DNA from: CAZTJA01 sp964613745
GTDB taxonomy: Bacteria > Desulfobacterota > Desulfomonilia > Desulfomonilales > Desulfomonilaceae
NCBI GenBank assembly: GCA_964613745.1
Contig: CAZTJA010000136.1
Location: 1-6,454, forward strand
Length of the DNA: 6,454 nucleotides
Direction: 5' to 3'
Under the pieces are notes generated by a model. That model searched no databases. It worked only from the letters and a program-made list of their open reading frames with translations, and was not told the origin of the DNA. Below are positions 1 through 5,197 of this stretch, in pieces (position 1 is the first letter of the stretch; each line of letters starts with the position of its first letter). A program made the position numbers and the translations under genes.

Positions 1-266
1 CAGGCTCTTACCGGCCGGAAGCACGCATCGAATTTTATAGATCCAGATATACTTTTTTTAATAAGCACTACGGCCCTGTGCATGCCGGTGTACTGAAAAC
101 GGTTGTATTTGTTAACTTGGTACTGAGTTCCGCCGGCATGAATTTAGCCAATATTGCGACACTACGAAAATCGGAGCGGCTCAATAGTCGCCTTGAAACG
201 GCAAATCGTTTGTTGAAGTGGCACATACGAGGTTGTCCGGGTCATTGGGGTCTGCCGAGGACATAG
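1..266 (+). CDS. Family 2 glycosyltransferase, C-terminal fragment (5' end outside window)
   Basis: An open frame enters from the left edge (first complete codon at base 3) and runs 87 codons to a TAG at 264-266. An ATG at 78 lies inside it but is not the true start, because the frame is open and protein-like upstream. The segment FYRSRYTFFNKHYG, followed by a hydrophobic stretch (VLKTVVFVNLVLSSAG) and a basic tail ending LLKWHIRGCPGHWGL, matches the C-terminal end of GT2 glycosyltransferases of the rhamnosyltransferase type. There, an RSR.Y.F..KHYG motif precedes a membrane-associated helix. Such enzymes transfer sugars from nucleotide donors in O-antigen or capsule synthesis at the cytoplasmic face of the inner membrane. 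The catalytic domain (DXD) lies outside the window, so the assignment rests on the tail alone. The substrate is unknown. Confidence 0.6.
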   Translation, partial: GSYRPEARIEFYRSRYTFFNKHYGPVHAGVLKTVVFVNLVLSSAGMNLANIATLRKSERLNSRLETANRLLKWHIRGCPGHWGLPRT

Positions 267-300
267 GACAGGAATTTGTGATTCGATCACGGAGACTATC

Positions 301-657
301 ATGTCGATGTACAAAGTATTGTTGGTCTTGATTGCCGGTTTACTTGTCTGTGCTGAAGTTAAAGCTGAAGAGAAGGGTCCAATTGCAATCAAAGTTGGGG
401 AGAGTTTCACCATCACCGTTGAAGCGAATCCTTCAACCGGATATTCGTGGTTTCCGGAATACGATGCCGGATTCTTGAAACTGGAGAATTCCGCTTACGA
501 GCCTCCTAATGTATCAATCCCCGGTAAGCCGGGAACGCATAGGTTTACATTTGTTGGACTGAAGGGAGGCGAACTGACGGTGCGATTAATTTACAAGAGA
601 CCTTGGGAAGAAAAAGAAAATTCGAGCCGAGAATATGAGGTGAGAATAAATCAATAA
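301..657 (+). CDS. Secreted chagasin-like cysteine peptidase inhibitor (MEROPS family I42)
   Basis: The 118-residue product has a signal peptide (MSMYKVLLVLIAGLLVCAEVKA, cleavage probably after VKA at residues 20-22) and a single small beta domain. All three inhibitor loops of the I42/chagasin family are recognisable: NPSTGYSW at 43-50 (the NPTTG loop), GKPGTHRFTF at 75-84 (the central G-x-x-G loop) and RPWE at 100-103. Length and loop order fit the family, whose members block papain-like cysteine proteases by inserting the three loops at the active-site cleft. Cys17 does not sit in a good lipobox (LLVC has Val at -1), so a soluble periplasmic or secreted protein is favoured over a lipoprotein. 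The start is supported by GGAG at 291-294, six bases upstream. It lies 34 bases after the glycosyltransferase and may share its transcript. The target protease is unknown; protection against host, predator or own proteases is inference. Confidence 0.87.
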   Translation: MSMYKVLLVLIAGLLVCAEVKAEEKGPIAIKVGESFTITVEANPSTGYSWFPEYDAGFLKLENSAYEPPNVSIPGKPGTHRFTFVGLKGGELTVRLIYKRPWEEKENSSREYEVRINQ

Positions 658-688
658 AAAGGCATGGATGCCGCCCTGCGGCGGCATG
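656..688 (-). terminator. Hairpin between convergent genes, terminator-like on the minus strand
   Basis: ATGCCGCC (668-675) and GGCGGCAT (680-687) form a perfect 8-bp GC-rich stem with a CTGC loop. Read on the minus strand, the stem is followed after seven bases by five Ts (660-656). An alternative small stem, GGCA/TGCC (661-664 with 669-672), abuts those Ts directly. It lies between the stop codons of the chagasin-like gene (657) and the minus-strand repeat protein (724). It can therefore end the minus transcript and, less convincingly (no T tract on the plus side), the plus one. Confidence 0.5.
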
Positions 689-723
689 ACTCGCAAGCAC
701 TTATCGGAAGCGGGATGAGTTCG

Positions 724-1239
724 TCACAAAGAGAGAGCCATCCTGACTTTATCGTAAATCGTATTAAAGAACGCCACGGCTTCCATATCGACACGCTTGG
801 CGCTCCATAGATGGGCTGCAAATCCGATTTGTCCAAGACCGTACAACCCGAACACAAACTGACCGATGGCGACTATACCTACTGCGAACTGCCCAATGCC
901 GACTAAACCTGCCACTGCAACCTGGGCGATAATGAAAGCTCCGGCAAGAAATTGACCGAAACCGAAGAGTATTCCAATGCCAAATTGAGCGATGGTAATA
1001 AGCCCAATTGCAAACTGCCCTATAGCAATTACGCCTTTAGCAACCCTAAGTCTGCCCTGGGCATTTCTGCCGAAAGCAATATGGATCAGTGGAATTCCGA
1101 AGACGGCGGTTTGTGTTTTCCAATCTAGACCTGTTCCCTCCCAGCTATGAACTGCCGGTCTCGGGGCACCGCAATGAGGACACGAATACGCATTGGTACT
1201 CACCTGAGCGTCACATTCTCGGCAATTGGTTAAAGCCAT
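724..1239 (-). CDS. Zinc-ribbon protein with seven IGQF-type repeats, function unknown
   Basis: The 171-residue product has three parts. Residues 1-30 form a zinc ribbon: C6xxC9, then C20PHC23G, a CX2C-X10-CX2C pattern typical of small zinc-ribbon domains at the head of membrane-associated bacterial proteins. A linker with WEGTGLDW (residues 33-40) follows. Residues 70-140 are seven hydrophobic 10-11-residue repeats of consensus hhxIGQFxhG, with a Gln at 75, 85, 96, 106, 117, 127 and 137. The C-terminal 30 residues are more polar and charged. The regular Gln and Gly spacing suggests either a beta-solenoid with a Gln ladder or a glycine-zipper membrane packing; the sequence does not decide. 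The start has a G-rich site (AGGGGT on the minus strand, about 1246-1251). No promoter is obvious in the short gap behind the upstream terminator, so it may depend on read-through from the PspA-like gene. No enzymatic motif is visible. Confidence 0.78.
   Translation of the reverse strand: MALTNCRECDAQVSTNAYSCPHCGAPRPAVHSWEGTGLDWKTQTAVFGIPLIHIAFGRNAQGRLRVAKGVIAIGQFAIGLITIAQFGIGILFGFGQFLAGAFIIAQVAVAGLVGIGQFAVGIVAIGQFVFGLYGLGQIGFAAHLWSAKRVDMEAVAFFNTIYDKVRMALSL
820..1032 (-). repeat. DNA encoding seven tandem IGQF repeats (residues 70-140)
   Basis: Units, in protein order, begin VIAIGQFAIG, LITIAQFGIG, ILFGFGQFLAG, AFIIAQVAVAG, LVGIGQFAVG, IVAIGQFVFG and LYGLGQIGFA. The period alternates between 10 and 11 residues. 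The DNA copies are diverged (different codons for the same residues), so the array is old and under protein-level selection rather than a recent tandem duplication. Confidence 0.8.
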
Positions 1240-1272
1240 TCTTCACCCCTAACCGGTTTTCCAAAGCAAACC

Positions 1273-1309
1273 AAAAAAGAAAACCACATTCAATGAGAAT
1301 ATGGTTTTC
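1273..1309 (-). terminator. Intrinsic terminator of the PspA-like gene
   Basis: Bases 1279-1291 pair with 1297-1309 (GAAAACCA with TGGTTTTC, then ATTC with GAAT, one C-A mismatch) around a five-base loop. On the minus strand the hairpin is followed at once by six Ts (1278-1273). It begins 33 bases past the PspA-like stop codon and 34 bases upstream of the next minus-strand start. It therefore separates the two minus genes or makes the second dependent on partial read-through. Confidence 0.85.
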
Positions 1310-1341
1310 GTGACGGAATTATGTAGATCCGATCAACTGAA

Positions 1342-2124
1342 TCATTTTTTTCGTAGGGCTGCCAACCGATCACCAAAATCGGAACTCTGGGGTACCGGGG
1401 TTCCGGAAATTGCTTTTAAAGCATTTTCAATGTGCTCATCTTTGGCGGGTGGTTCAGGTCCCAAAAGCTTGGCTTTCATGTCGGATGCCTGGGCCTTTGC
1501 TTTTGCTTCTTCGGCCTGTCTGTTCATGGCTTCCAATGCGACACCAAGATTTGAAGCGTCTTTTCGCAATCCGGCAAGCTGCTCTGCACGGGCTGCCTTA
1601 TCATCGGCCCTCTTGAGTTCAATTTGAGCGCGTTGCATATCTCGCTTTGCGCGATCGAGGTTCTGCCTGGCCGTGCGAACCTTGTCCGCCGTCATTTCGG
1701 CAAGTTGTTTCACCTCTTCGTAATATTCTTTTGCTTCTTCAGCTTCTCGCGTTTCACGATCAACTTCCGGTTGCAATTTTTCAAGTTCCACTAAAAGTTT
1801 GTCGAGGCTTGCGCTTAATTCAGCTGATTTGGCCGTGTCATTTGCGGATTGAGCGTCCCCGTATTGTTTATTCAAGAGTTCGGCTGCGGCCATATATCGT
1901 TCATAATTCTTCTTTGCGGCTACGGCTTCGGCCTGTTCTCGATCAAATTCCTGTTTTGCTTTGCCCGCTTCGATTACAACTTTGTCGAGTTCCTTTACCA
2001 TTTCCTCGATTTCGGCCTGTGATGCCGCTTCGGGATCCCATGCCACCAGTTTTTGAGTCACGGTTTTACCGGCTTCGGAGAATTTCTCCTTACCGAAACT
2101 TTTAAGAAATCCGAAGATTCCCAT
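1342..2124 (-). CDS. PspA/IM30 (YjfJ-like) coiled-coil protein
   Basis: The 260-residue product is almost entirely charged helix. It opens with MGIFGFLKSFGKEKF, an amphipathic segment like the membrane-binding helix a of PspA/IM30 proteins, followed by a DPE at 30-32. Long coiled coils rich in Glu, Lys, Ala and Arg run from about 35 to 215. A Pro-containing hinge (LLGPEPPAKDEHIENAL, 220-236) precedes a short conserved-looking end, DFGDRLAALRKK, resembling the C-terminal box of YjfJ-type members. PspA-family proteins polymerise on the inner face of the cytoplasmic membrane and stabilise it under stress. This one is longer than E. coli PspA (222 residues) and is closer in style to YjfJ-like relatives. 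The start is fixed by AAAGGAG (2140-2134 on the minus strand), nine bases upstream. It has its own terminator at 1273-1309. A generic coiled-coil protein without PspA function remains possible. Confidence 0.68.
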   Translation of the reverse strand: MGIFGFLKSFGKEKFSEAGKTVTQKLVAWDPEAASQAEIEEMVKELDKVVIEAGKAKQEFDREQAEAVAAKKNYERYMAAAELLNKQYGDAQSANDTAKSAELSASLDKLLVELEKLQPEVDRETREAEEAKEYYEEVKQLAEMTADKVRTARQNLDRAKRDMQRAQIELKRADDKAARAEQLAGLRKDASNLGVALEAMNRQAEEAKAKAQASDMKAKLLGPEPPAKDEHIENALKAISGTPVPQSSDFGDRLAALRKK

Positions 2125-2158
2125 GTAAGCCTACTCCTTTGTTTTTTTCAGATTGCAG

Positions 2159-2187
2159 ACTCGAATCGAGTGGAACATTTTATAATA
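2159..2187 (-). promoter_or_regulatory. Putative promoter -10 region and short dyad upstream of the PspA-like gene
   Basis: On the minus strand an AT-rich TATTATAAA (2187-2179) could serve as a -10 box; the matching -35 is weak. Seven to eight bases downstream, near the expected transcription start, is a palindrome with 6-bp arms, ACTCGA-A-TCGAGT (2159-2171). Its position before the ribosome site suggests an operator or 5' UTR hairpin. No sigma54 (GG-N10-GC) element was found here. Confidence 0.35.
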
Positions 2188-2246
2188 GATTTATCGGGAA
2201 ACGAAGCCTTGCGGGATGGATTTGGCCGTGTCTTTACATTTTTGTT

Positions 2247-2277
2247 GAAAATGTTCCGCTTTCGCGGTCTCATTTTC
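2247..2277. other. Hairpin between the TraB-like and PspA-like genes
   Basis: GAAAATG (2247-2253) pairs with CATTTTC (2271-2277), and inside it CCGC (2256-2259) pairs with GCGG (2264-2267) across a small asymmetric internal loop, with a TTTC loop. It lies 70-100 bases past the stop codon of the minus-strand TraB-like gene, where that transcript should end. There is no clean T tract on either side, so a factor-dependent end point or RNA-stability element fits better than a standard terminator. Confidence 0.4.
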
Positions 2278-2346
2278 TATTCCAGATTAGGACAAGTACG
2301 ATCAAAAAAATTGGTGAACTCAGAATTATTCTCTAGAAGAACCTGG

Positions 2347-3177
2347 TCAGTATTCCTGCTCCACCGAGTAACCGTTGCCCTCCAAAATTCGCGTCATGCC
2401 TGGAATATGGGGAGCGCCAACGAATACGGCAATTTTGCCCTGCCCCAAATGTGAAAGCATTTTTCGACAAAAAAGTACATCTCGCTGATCGATTGCCCGG
2501 GGCGTTCTGGTTGGAAATCCGTAAGGATTTTCAGCGATTTGTCGTATATTGCCGGCGAGGTACCAACGTATGAAATCTTTAGTAAATTTGGACCAAGAAT
2601 CGATGCGGCCGAAAAAATCGATCAATCGGTGTCTTGGTATTTCATCTAATACACGGATTTGATCTTCGATAGTCTCCATAGAGACAATCGGCTTGCCCAT
2701 CTCTTTGGCAATACAGTAGGCTTCCAGATCAACGGAATACCTCCAGCCCTTGTTTCTGAGATATGCAGTGTAAACCGAAAAAAAGGTCATCCACGGCGTC
2801 ATGCATTTTAGGATCTCATATACCTCCTCTATTTTTTCGTCTGCAGATTGCCGATTATTCAGCATCAACTTCCGATCCAAGTCTCGTATTCCAAGGACAT
2901 CTGCGATAGATCTCACGCATTCAGGTTCGAGTTCGTCCAGAATGTGGTTCCGAACTGGTCCTTGCCTCCCAGCGGCTACTACTTGTTCCATACTGGAACT
3001 ATCAAGTGGGCCTTCGAACAGAACGATTTCAACATTTTTCACCAGATTGGAAAGTGAACTCCGAAAATGAAAAGGTGAAAAATGAGCCGTACCAATAAGG
3101 ACGCCTTCCTGACTGTTTTTCCTTATCCGCCAGACCATTTTCAATTTGGGTCGTCTAATCCAATACCAAATTGTCAT
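2347..3177 (-). CDS. TraB/GumN (PrgY, Tiki-like) family protein
   Basis: The 276-residue protein shows the family's paired His/Glu motifs: GTAH at 29-32, a Glu in LFEGP (E55), the middle block with D150 and GKPIVSMETIEDQ (161-173), a conserved RD at 232-233, and VFVGAPHIPGM at 251-261 near the end. In Tiki and GumN proteins the GxxH and GAxH motifs with the Glu residues form the proposed metal-binding protease centre; all are present, so the protein is probably active. Most secreted GumN proteins have signal peptides. This one starts MTIWYWIRRPKLK, with no clear signal sequence, so it is likely cytoplasmic or peripherally bound. The start has GAGG at 3187-3184, overlapping the stop of the upstream GNAT gene. 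The 7-base gap implies co-transcription and probably translational coupling with it. The biological substrate is unknown. An alternative start at M14 is less likely given the ribosome site. Confidence 0.85.
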   Translation of the reverse strand: MTIWYWIRRPKLKMVWRIRKNSQEGVLIGTAHFSPFHFRSSLSNLVKNVEIVLFEGPLDSSSMEQVVAAGRQGPVRNHILDELEPECVRSIADVLGIRDLDRKLMLNNRQSADEKIEEVYEILKCMTPWMTFFSVYTAYLRNKGWRYSVDLEAYCIAKEMGKPIVSMETIEDQIRVLDEIPRHRLIDFFGRIDSWSKFTKDFIRWYLAGNIRQIAENPYGFPTRTPRAIDQRDVLFCRKMLSHLGQGKIAVFVGAPHIPGMTRILEGNGYSVEQEY

Positions 3178-3184
3178 TCCACCC

Positions 3185-4042
3185 TCAGCGAAATTGCTTA
3201 ATCAGGCCATTCTTAAAAACTCCCCACATGGAAGGATTTGAAACAACGAATTCACATGATTGATAAGATAGGGTAGCCTTTCCTCCCCATTTTTGTTTAA
3301 AAATCCGGATTCCCGTATTGACCCCAACTCCAAGATGGATGTAGGATTTCCCGGCTTCAATGCTAATCCTTAATAGCTCGTGCATCAGCATGTCGGATGC
3401 CCCCGGAAAATAGTTATTTTTGGAATGGCACCCAATTATAAACGTGGAGAAATTCTTTGGAGCAAAATCCACCACAAAGAAGGCGGCCAAGCTCCCGTCC
3501 ATGTTCCAGGCATTGAGCACTCGGGCATCTTCCGAGCAACTCACATAATTCCACATTCGTAGCAGTAATGTTGAAATATGGATTGGGGGATTAACCCGCA
3601 GGATGAACTCCTTAGCCAACTGATGATGAGAATTATTCAATTCCCTGCTACACTCAAAGCGCAGCATCTTAGACGCATTTCGCACGAGTCTTCTGATCGT
3701 CCCTTTTGGAATTCCGACAGGCAACTCCAAAATGTAATAGCTGTCCTTATCTGTGCTCACACATTTAGTTTCGAACGATTCAGGAATTTCCTGAGCAATC
3801 AACCCTACTTGTTCCGGACGAAAGAGATCAATAATCTCCGTCGCTTCCCGCTCAAATTGTTTTAATTGGAAGGGTCCATCTAGGGGGTAACCGACAAGAA
3901 TAAGCCGTTCGGAAGCACGACAGCAGAAGTAGCCGTTAATGAGAAAAGGCTCACCTCCCGAAACCGCCGTTATAAGCTCAACGCTATGTTCCGGCACGTA
4001 GGCATTGTCATTTATGAAATCGGCCTGTTCCCGAGTAATCAT
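3185..4042 (-). CDS. FemAB/DUF2156-like GNAT-fold acyltransferase (paralogue A)
   Basis: The 285-residue protein is a paralogue of the plus-strand gene at 4249. Shared landmarks lie at the same residue numbers: VPE 16-18, GEPFL 30-34 and GYPL 51-54. Both also share an FRP (75-77 here), a basic helix (IRRLVRNASKMLRFE, 116-130), FPGASDMLMHE (212-222) and the signature LGVGVNTGIRIFKQKWGG (237-254). The last motif, a Gly-rich turn followed by (F)K.KWG, is typical of the C-terminal GNAT domain of FemAB-like and DUF2156/phosphatidylglycerol lysyltransferase-like proteins, which move aminoacyl or acyl groups onto peptides or lipids. No transmembrane segments or signal peptide are seen, so a cytoplasmic enzyme is expected. 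The start is supported by register with the paralogue, since the ribosome site (AAAGAG abutting ATG) is weak. It is first in an operon with the TraB-like gene. Donor and acceptor cannot be read from the sequence. Confidence 0.8.
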   Translation of the reverse strand: MITREQADFINDNAYVPEHSVELITAVSGGEPFLINGYFCCRASERLILVGYPLDGPFQLKQFEREATEIIDLFRPEQVGLIAQEIPESFETKCVSTDKDSYYILELPVGIPKGTIRRLVRNASKMLRFECSRELNNSHHQLAKEFILRVNPPIHISTLLLRMWNYVSCSEDARVLNAWNMDGSLAAFFVVDFAPKNFSTFIIGCHSKNNYFPGASDMLMHELLRISIEAGKSYIHLGVGVNTGIRIFKQKWGGKATLSYQSCEFVVSNPSMWGVFKNGLIKQFR

Positions 4043-4107
4043 CTCTTTTTCGCTGACGCTTCCATAACAACCGGAGCTTCGAAATCTTTCAGCATATCAT
4101 ACGGCAT
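4039..4107 (-). CDS. Possible 22-residue leader or small peptide overlapping the GNAT start
   Basis: On the minus strand an ATG at 4107 opens a 22-codon frame beginning MPYDMLKDFEAP and ending ASAKKR. Its TGA (4041-4039) overlaps the GNAT start as ATGA, a typical coupling junction. The frame is open back to a TAG, so a TTG start at 4125 is also possible. Composition looks protein-like and the GNAT gene has a poor ribosome site, which coupling would explain. Against it: no good ribosome site precedes the ATG, and the best -10 box (4096-4101) lies inside the frame, in which case translation could only begin at the internal ATG at 4065. It could equally be chance. Confidence 0.25.
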   Translation of the reverse strand: MPYDMLKDFEAPVVMEASAKKR

Positions 4108-4125
4108 TCCGTCACTTGGGACCAA
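4096..4125 (-). promoter_or_regulatory. Sigma70-like promoter for the GNAT A-TraB operon
   Basis: On the minus strand, TTGGTC (4125-4120) and TATGAT (4101-4096) are separated by 18 bases. The -10 box is close to consensus and the -35 matches moderately. Transcription would begin near 4089, giving a leader of about 46 bases before the ATG at 4042. Confidence 0.5.
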
Positions 4126-4127
4126 CT

Positions 4128-4154
4128 AAGCTTGACCGCTTTACTTGAAGCTTG
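4128..4154. repeat. Two AAGCTTG direct repeats between divergent promoters
   Basis: AAGCTTG occurs at 4128-4134 and 4148-4154, start to start 20 bases (about two helical turns). Each contains the palindrome AAGCTT. They lie exactly between the two predicted -35 boxes (4120-4125 and 4173-4178), the place for a shared operator. Chance occurrence cannot be excluded for a 7-base motif. Confidence 0.35.
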
Positions 4155-4172
4155 CGAGATATGGCTGCAATA

Positions 4173-4200
4173 TTGACTTAGGGAATATCCGGAATAGAAT
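4173..4200 (+). promoter_or_regulatory. Sigma70-like promoter for GNAT B and the radical SAM gene
   Basis: TTGACT (4173-4178) and TAGAAT (4195-4200) are 16 bases apart; each differs from consensus by one base. Expected start near 4207 gives a leader of about 42 bases to the ATG at 4249. Confidence 0.62.
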
Positions 4201-4248
4201 GGAACGTACATAACGATAAAACAACCGCACGAGAAACGGTCGGAATAA

Positions 4249-5097
4249 ATGCTGTCCGAATCGGAACGTCAAGCCGTTTTCAAGTATGCCGTGGTCCCGG
4301 AGCAACTGCCCGATTATGTTCAGTCCGTTTCATTCGGCGAACCCTTCTTGCATGACGGTTACCTTTGTTATTACACAGCAGGCATTCTCATTTTCATCGG
4401 CTATCCTCTTGTACCGCCATCTGATTATCAACATACGGTTGAATTAAGGAATGCAGTCCAAACTGCAATTCGACGTTTTCGACCGACGACAATTAACCTC
4501 GTGACTCCAATGCATCCGGAATTCGATGGCTTAGAACCAAAAGAGGAGGACGATTATTTCAGAATACGTTTACCATTGAACGACATACCGTCAGACGTAA
4601 ACTACATGGTGCGCAGAGCACGCCGTGATCTGACGATCAATGAGGCCCGATTCGGCCCTGAACACGATTTGCTGGTGCAGAATTTCATCAACGAACGGGA
4701 TTTCAACTCTGATCATAAGGACATTTTAAGCAAATTATCAGTCTATTTGAAACTTTCGAGATCCGCGAAGCTCATGGAAGCTCGAGCACGAGGCAAACTG
4801 TCGGCCTTTACCATCATAGATTTAGGGTCATCGGACTACGGCTTTTATCTTTTTAATATTCGAAGTCGTGCAGTGCATATACCCGGCACATCTGATCTTC
4901 TCTTGTATGAATCCGCCCATCTTGCTGCCGAATCAGGAAAAAGATTCTTGAATCTGGGACTTGGAATAAATCCCGGTATCCGTAAGTTTAAGGAGAAATG
5001 GGGTGCGTCTGCATTCCTACCATACAGTTGGTCAATCTTAAAACCGAAACATCAAGGCTTTCTGTGTAATCTCCAGAGGATCTTTTCCGCGGTTTGA
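4249..5097 (+). CDS. FemAB/DUF2156-like GNAT-fold acyltransferase (paralogue B)
   Basis: This 282-residue protein parallels the divergent gene at 3185-4042. The N-terminal 57 residues align without gaps (VPE 16-18, GEPFLHDGYLCYY 30-42, GYPLVPP 51-57). The middle holds FRP (77-79) and a basic stretch, MVRRARRDLTINEARF (120-135). The C-terminal half carries IPGTSDLLLYESAHLA (211-226) and LGLGINPGIRKFKEKWG (236-252), the turn and FK.KWG element of the FemAB-like/DUF2156-type GNAT domain. The sequences have otherwise drifted far apart, so the duplication is old and the two probably differ in substrate. No signal peptide or membrane helix is visible. The ribosome site is weak (GGA at 4242-4244), but the start matches the paralogue exactly and sits 42 bases behind a good promoter. 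It is followed by the radical SAM gene on the same strand. The role as acyl or aminoacyl transferase is inferred from fold; the substrate is unknown. Confidence 0.8.
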   Translation: MLSESERQAVFKYAVVPEQLPDYVQSVSFGEPFLHDGYLCYYTAGILIFIGYPLVPPSDYQHTVELRNAVQTAIRRFRPTTINLVTPMHPEFDGLEPKEEDDYFRIRLPLNDIPSDVNYMVRRARRDLTINEARFGPEHDLLVQNFINERDFNSDHKDILSKLSVYLKLSRSAKLMEARARGKLSAFTIIDLGSSDYGFYLFNIRSRAVHIPGTSDLLLYESAHLAAESGKRFLNLGLGINPGIRKFKEKWGASAFLPYSWSILKPKHQGFLCNLQRIFSAV

Positions 5098-5197
5098 GCC
5101 ATGCGAGTTACGCTCGTCGACCTGTAATTAGATTCAAATGTTTCACAACGGCAAGTGCTTAATTGGTGAATGATCAGGAAAAAGAAAAAAATCATCT

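Noticed and set aside
78..266. A separate 62-residue protein starting at ATG 78
   Set aside because: The same frame is open and GT2-like upstream to the window edge (RSRYTFFNKHYG), so this is the tail of a longer gene.
820..1032. CRISPR-like or DNA-level tandem repeat
   Set aside because: The periodicity is in the protein (10-11 residues); the DNA copies are diverged and there are no spacers between identical repeats.
1301..2105. Plus-strand open frames opposite the PspA-like gene (1301-1627, 1410-1616, 1647-2105)
   Set aside because: Cys-, Leu- and Arg-rich translations without ribosome sites, antisense to a gene with a good ribosome site, a recognisable family pattern and a terminator.
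2053..2454. Plus-strand 133-codon frame spanning the gap upstream of the PspA-like gene
   Set aside because: It overlaps the ends of two better supported minus-strand genes, has no ribosome site, and crosses the promoter-like and hairpin sequences.
4108..4248. Extra coding region or 5' extension of either GNAT gene in the divergent gap
   Set aside because: Stops interrupt the frames upstream of both starts, and the two paralogues agree on the first residue position relative to VPE 16-18.
5098..5197. Separate promoter or small gene ahead of the radical SAM gene
   Set aside because: No convincing -35/-10 pair or ribosome-bound frame was found; the region is a purine-rich leader, and co-transcription with GNAT B is simpler.
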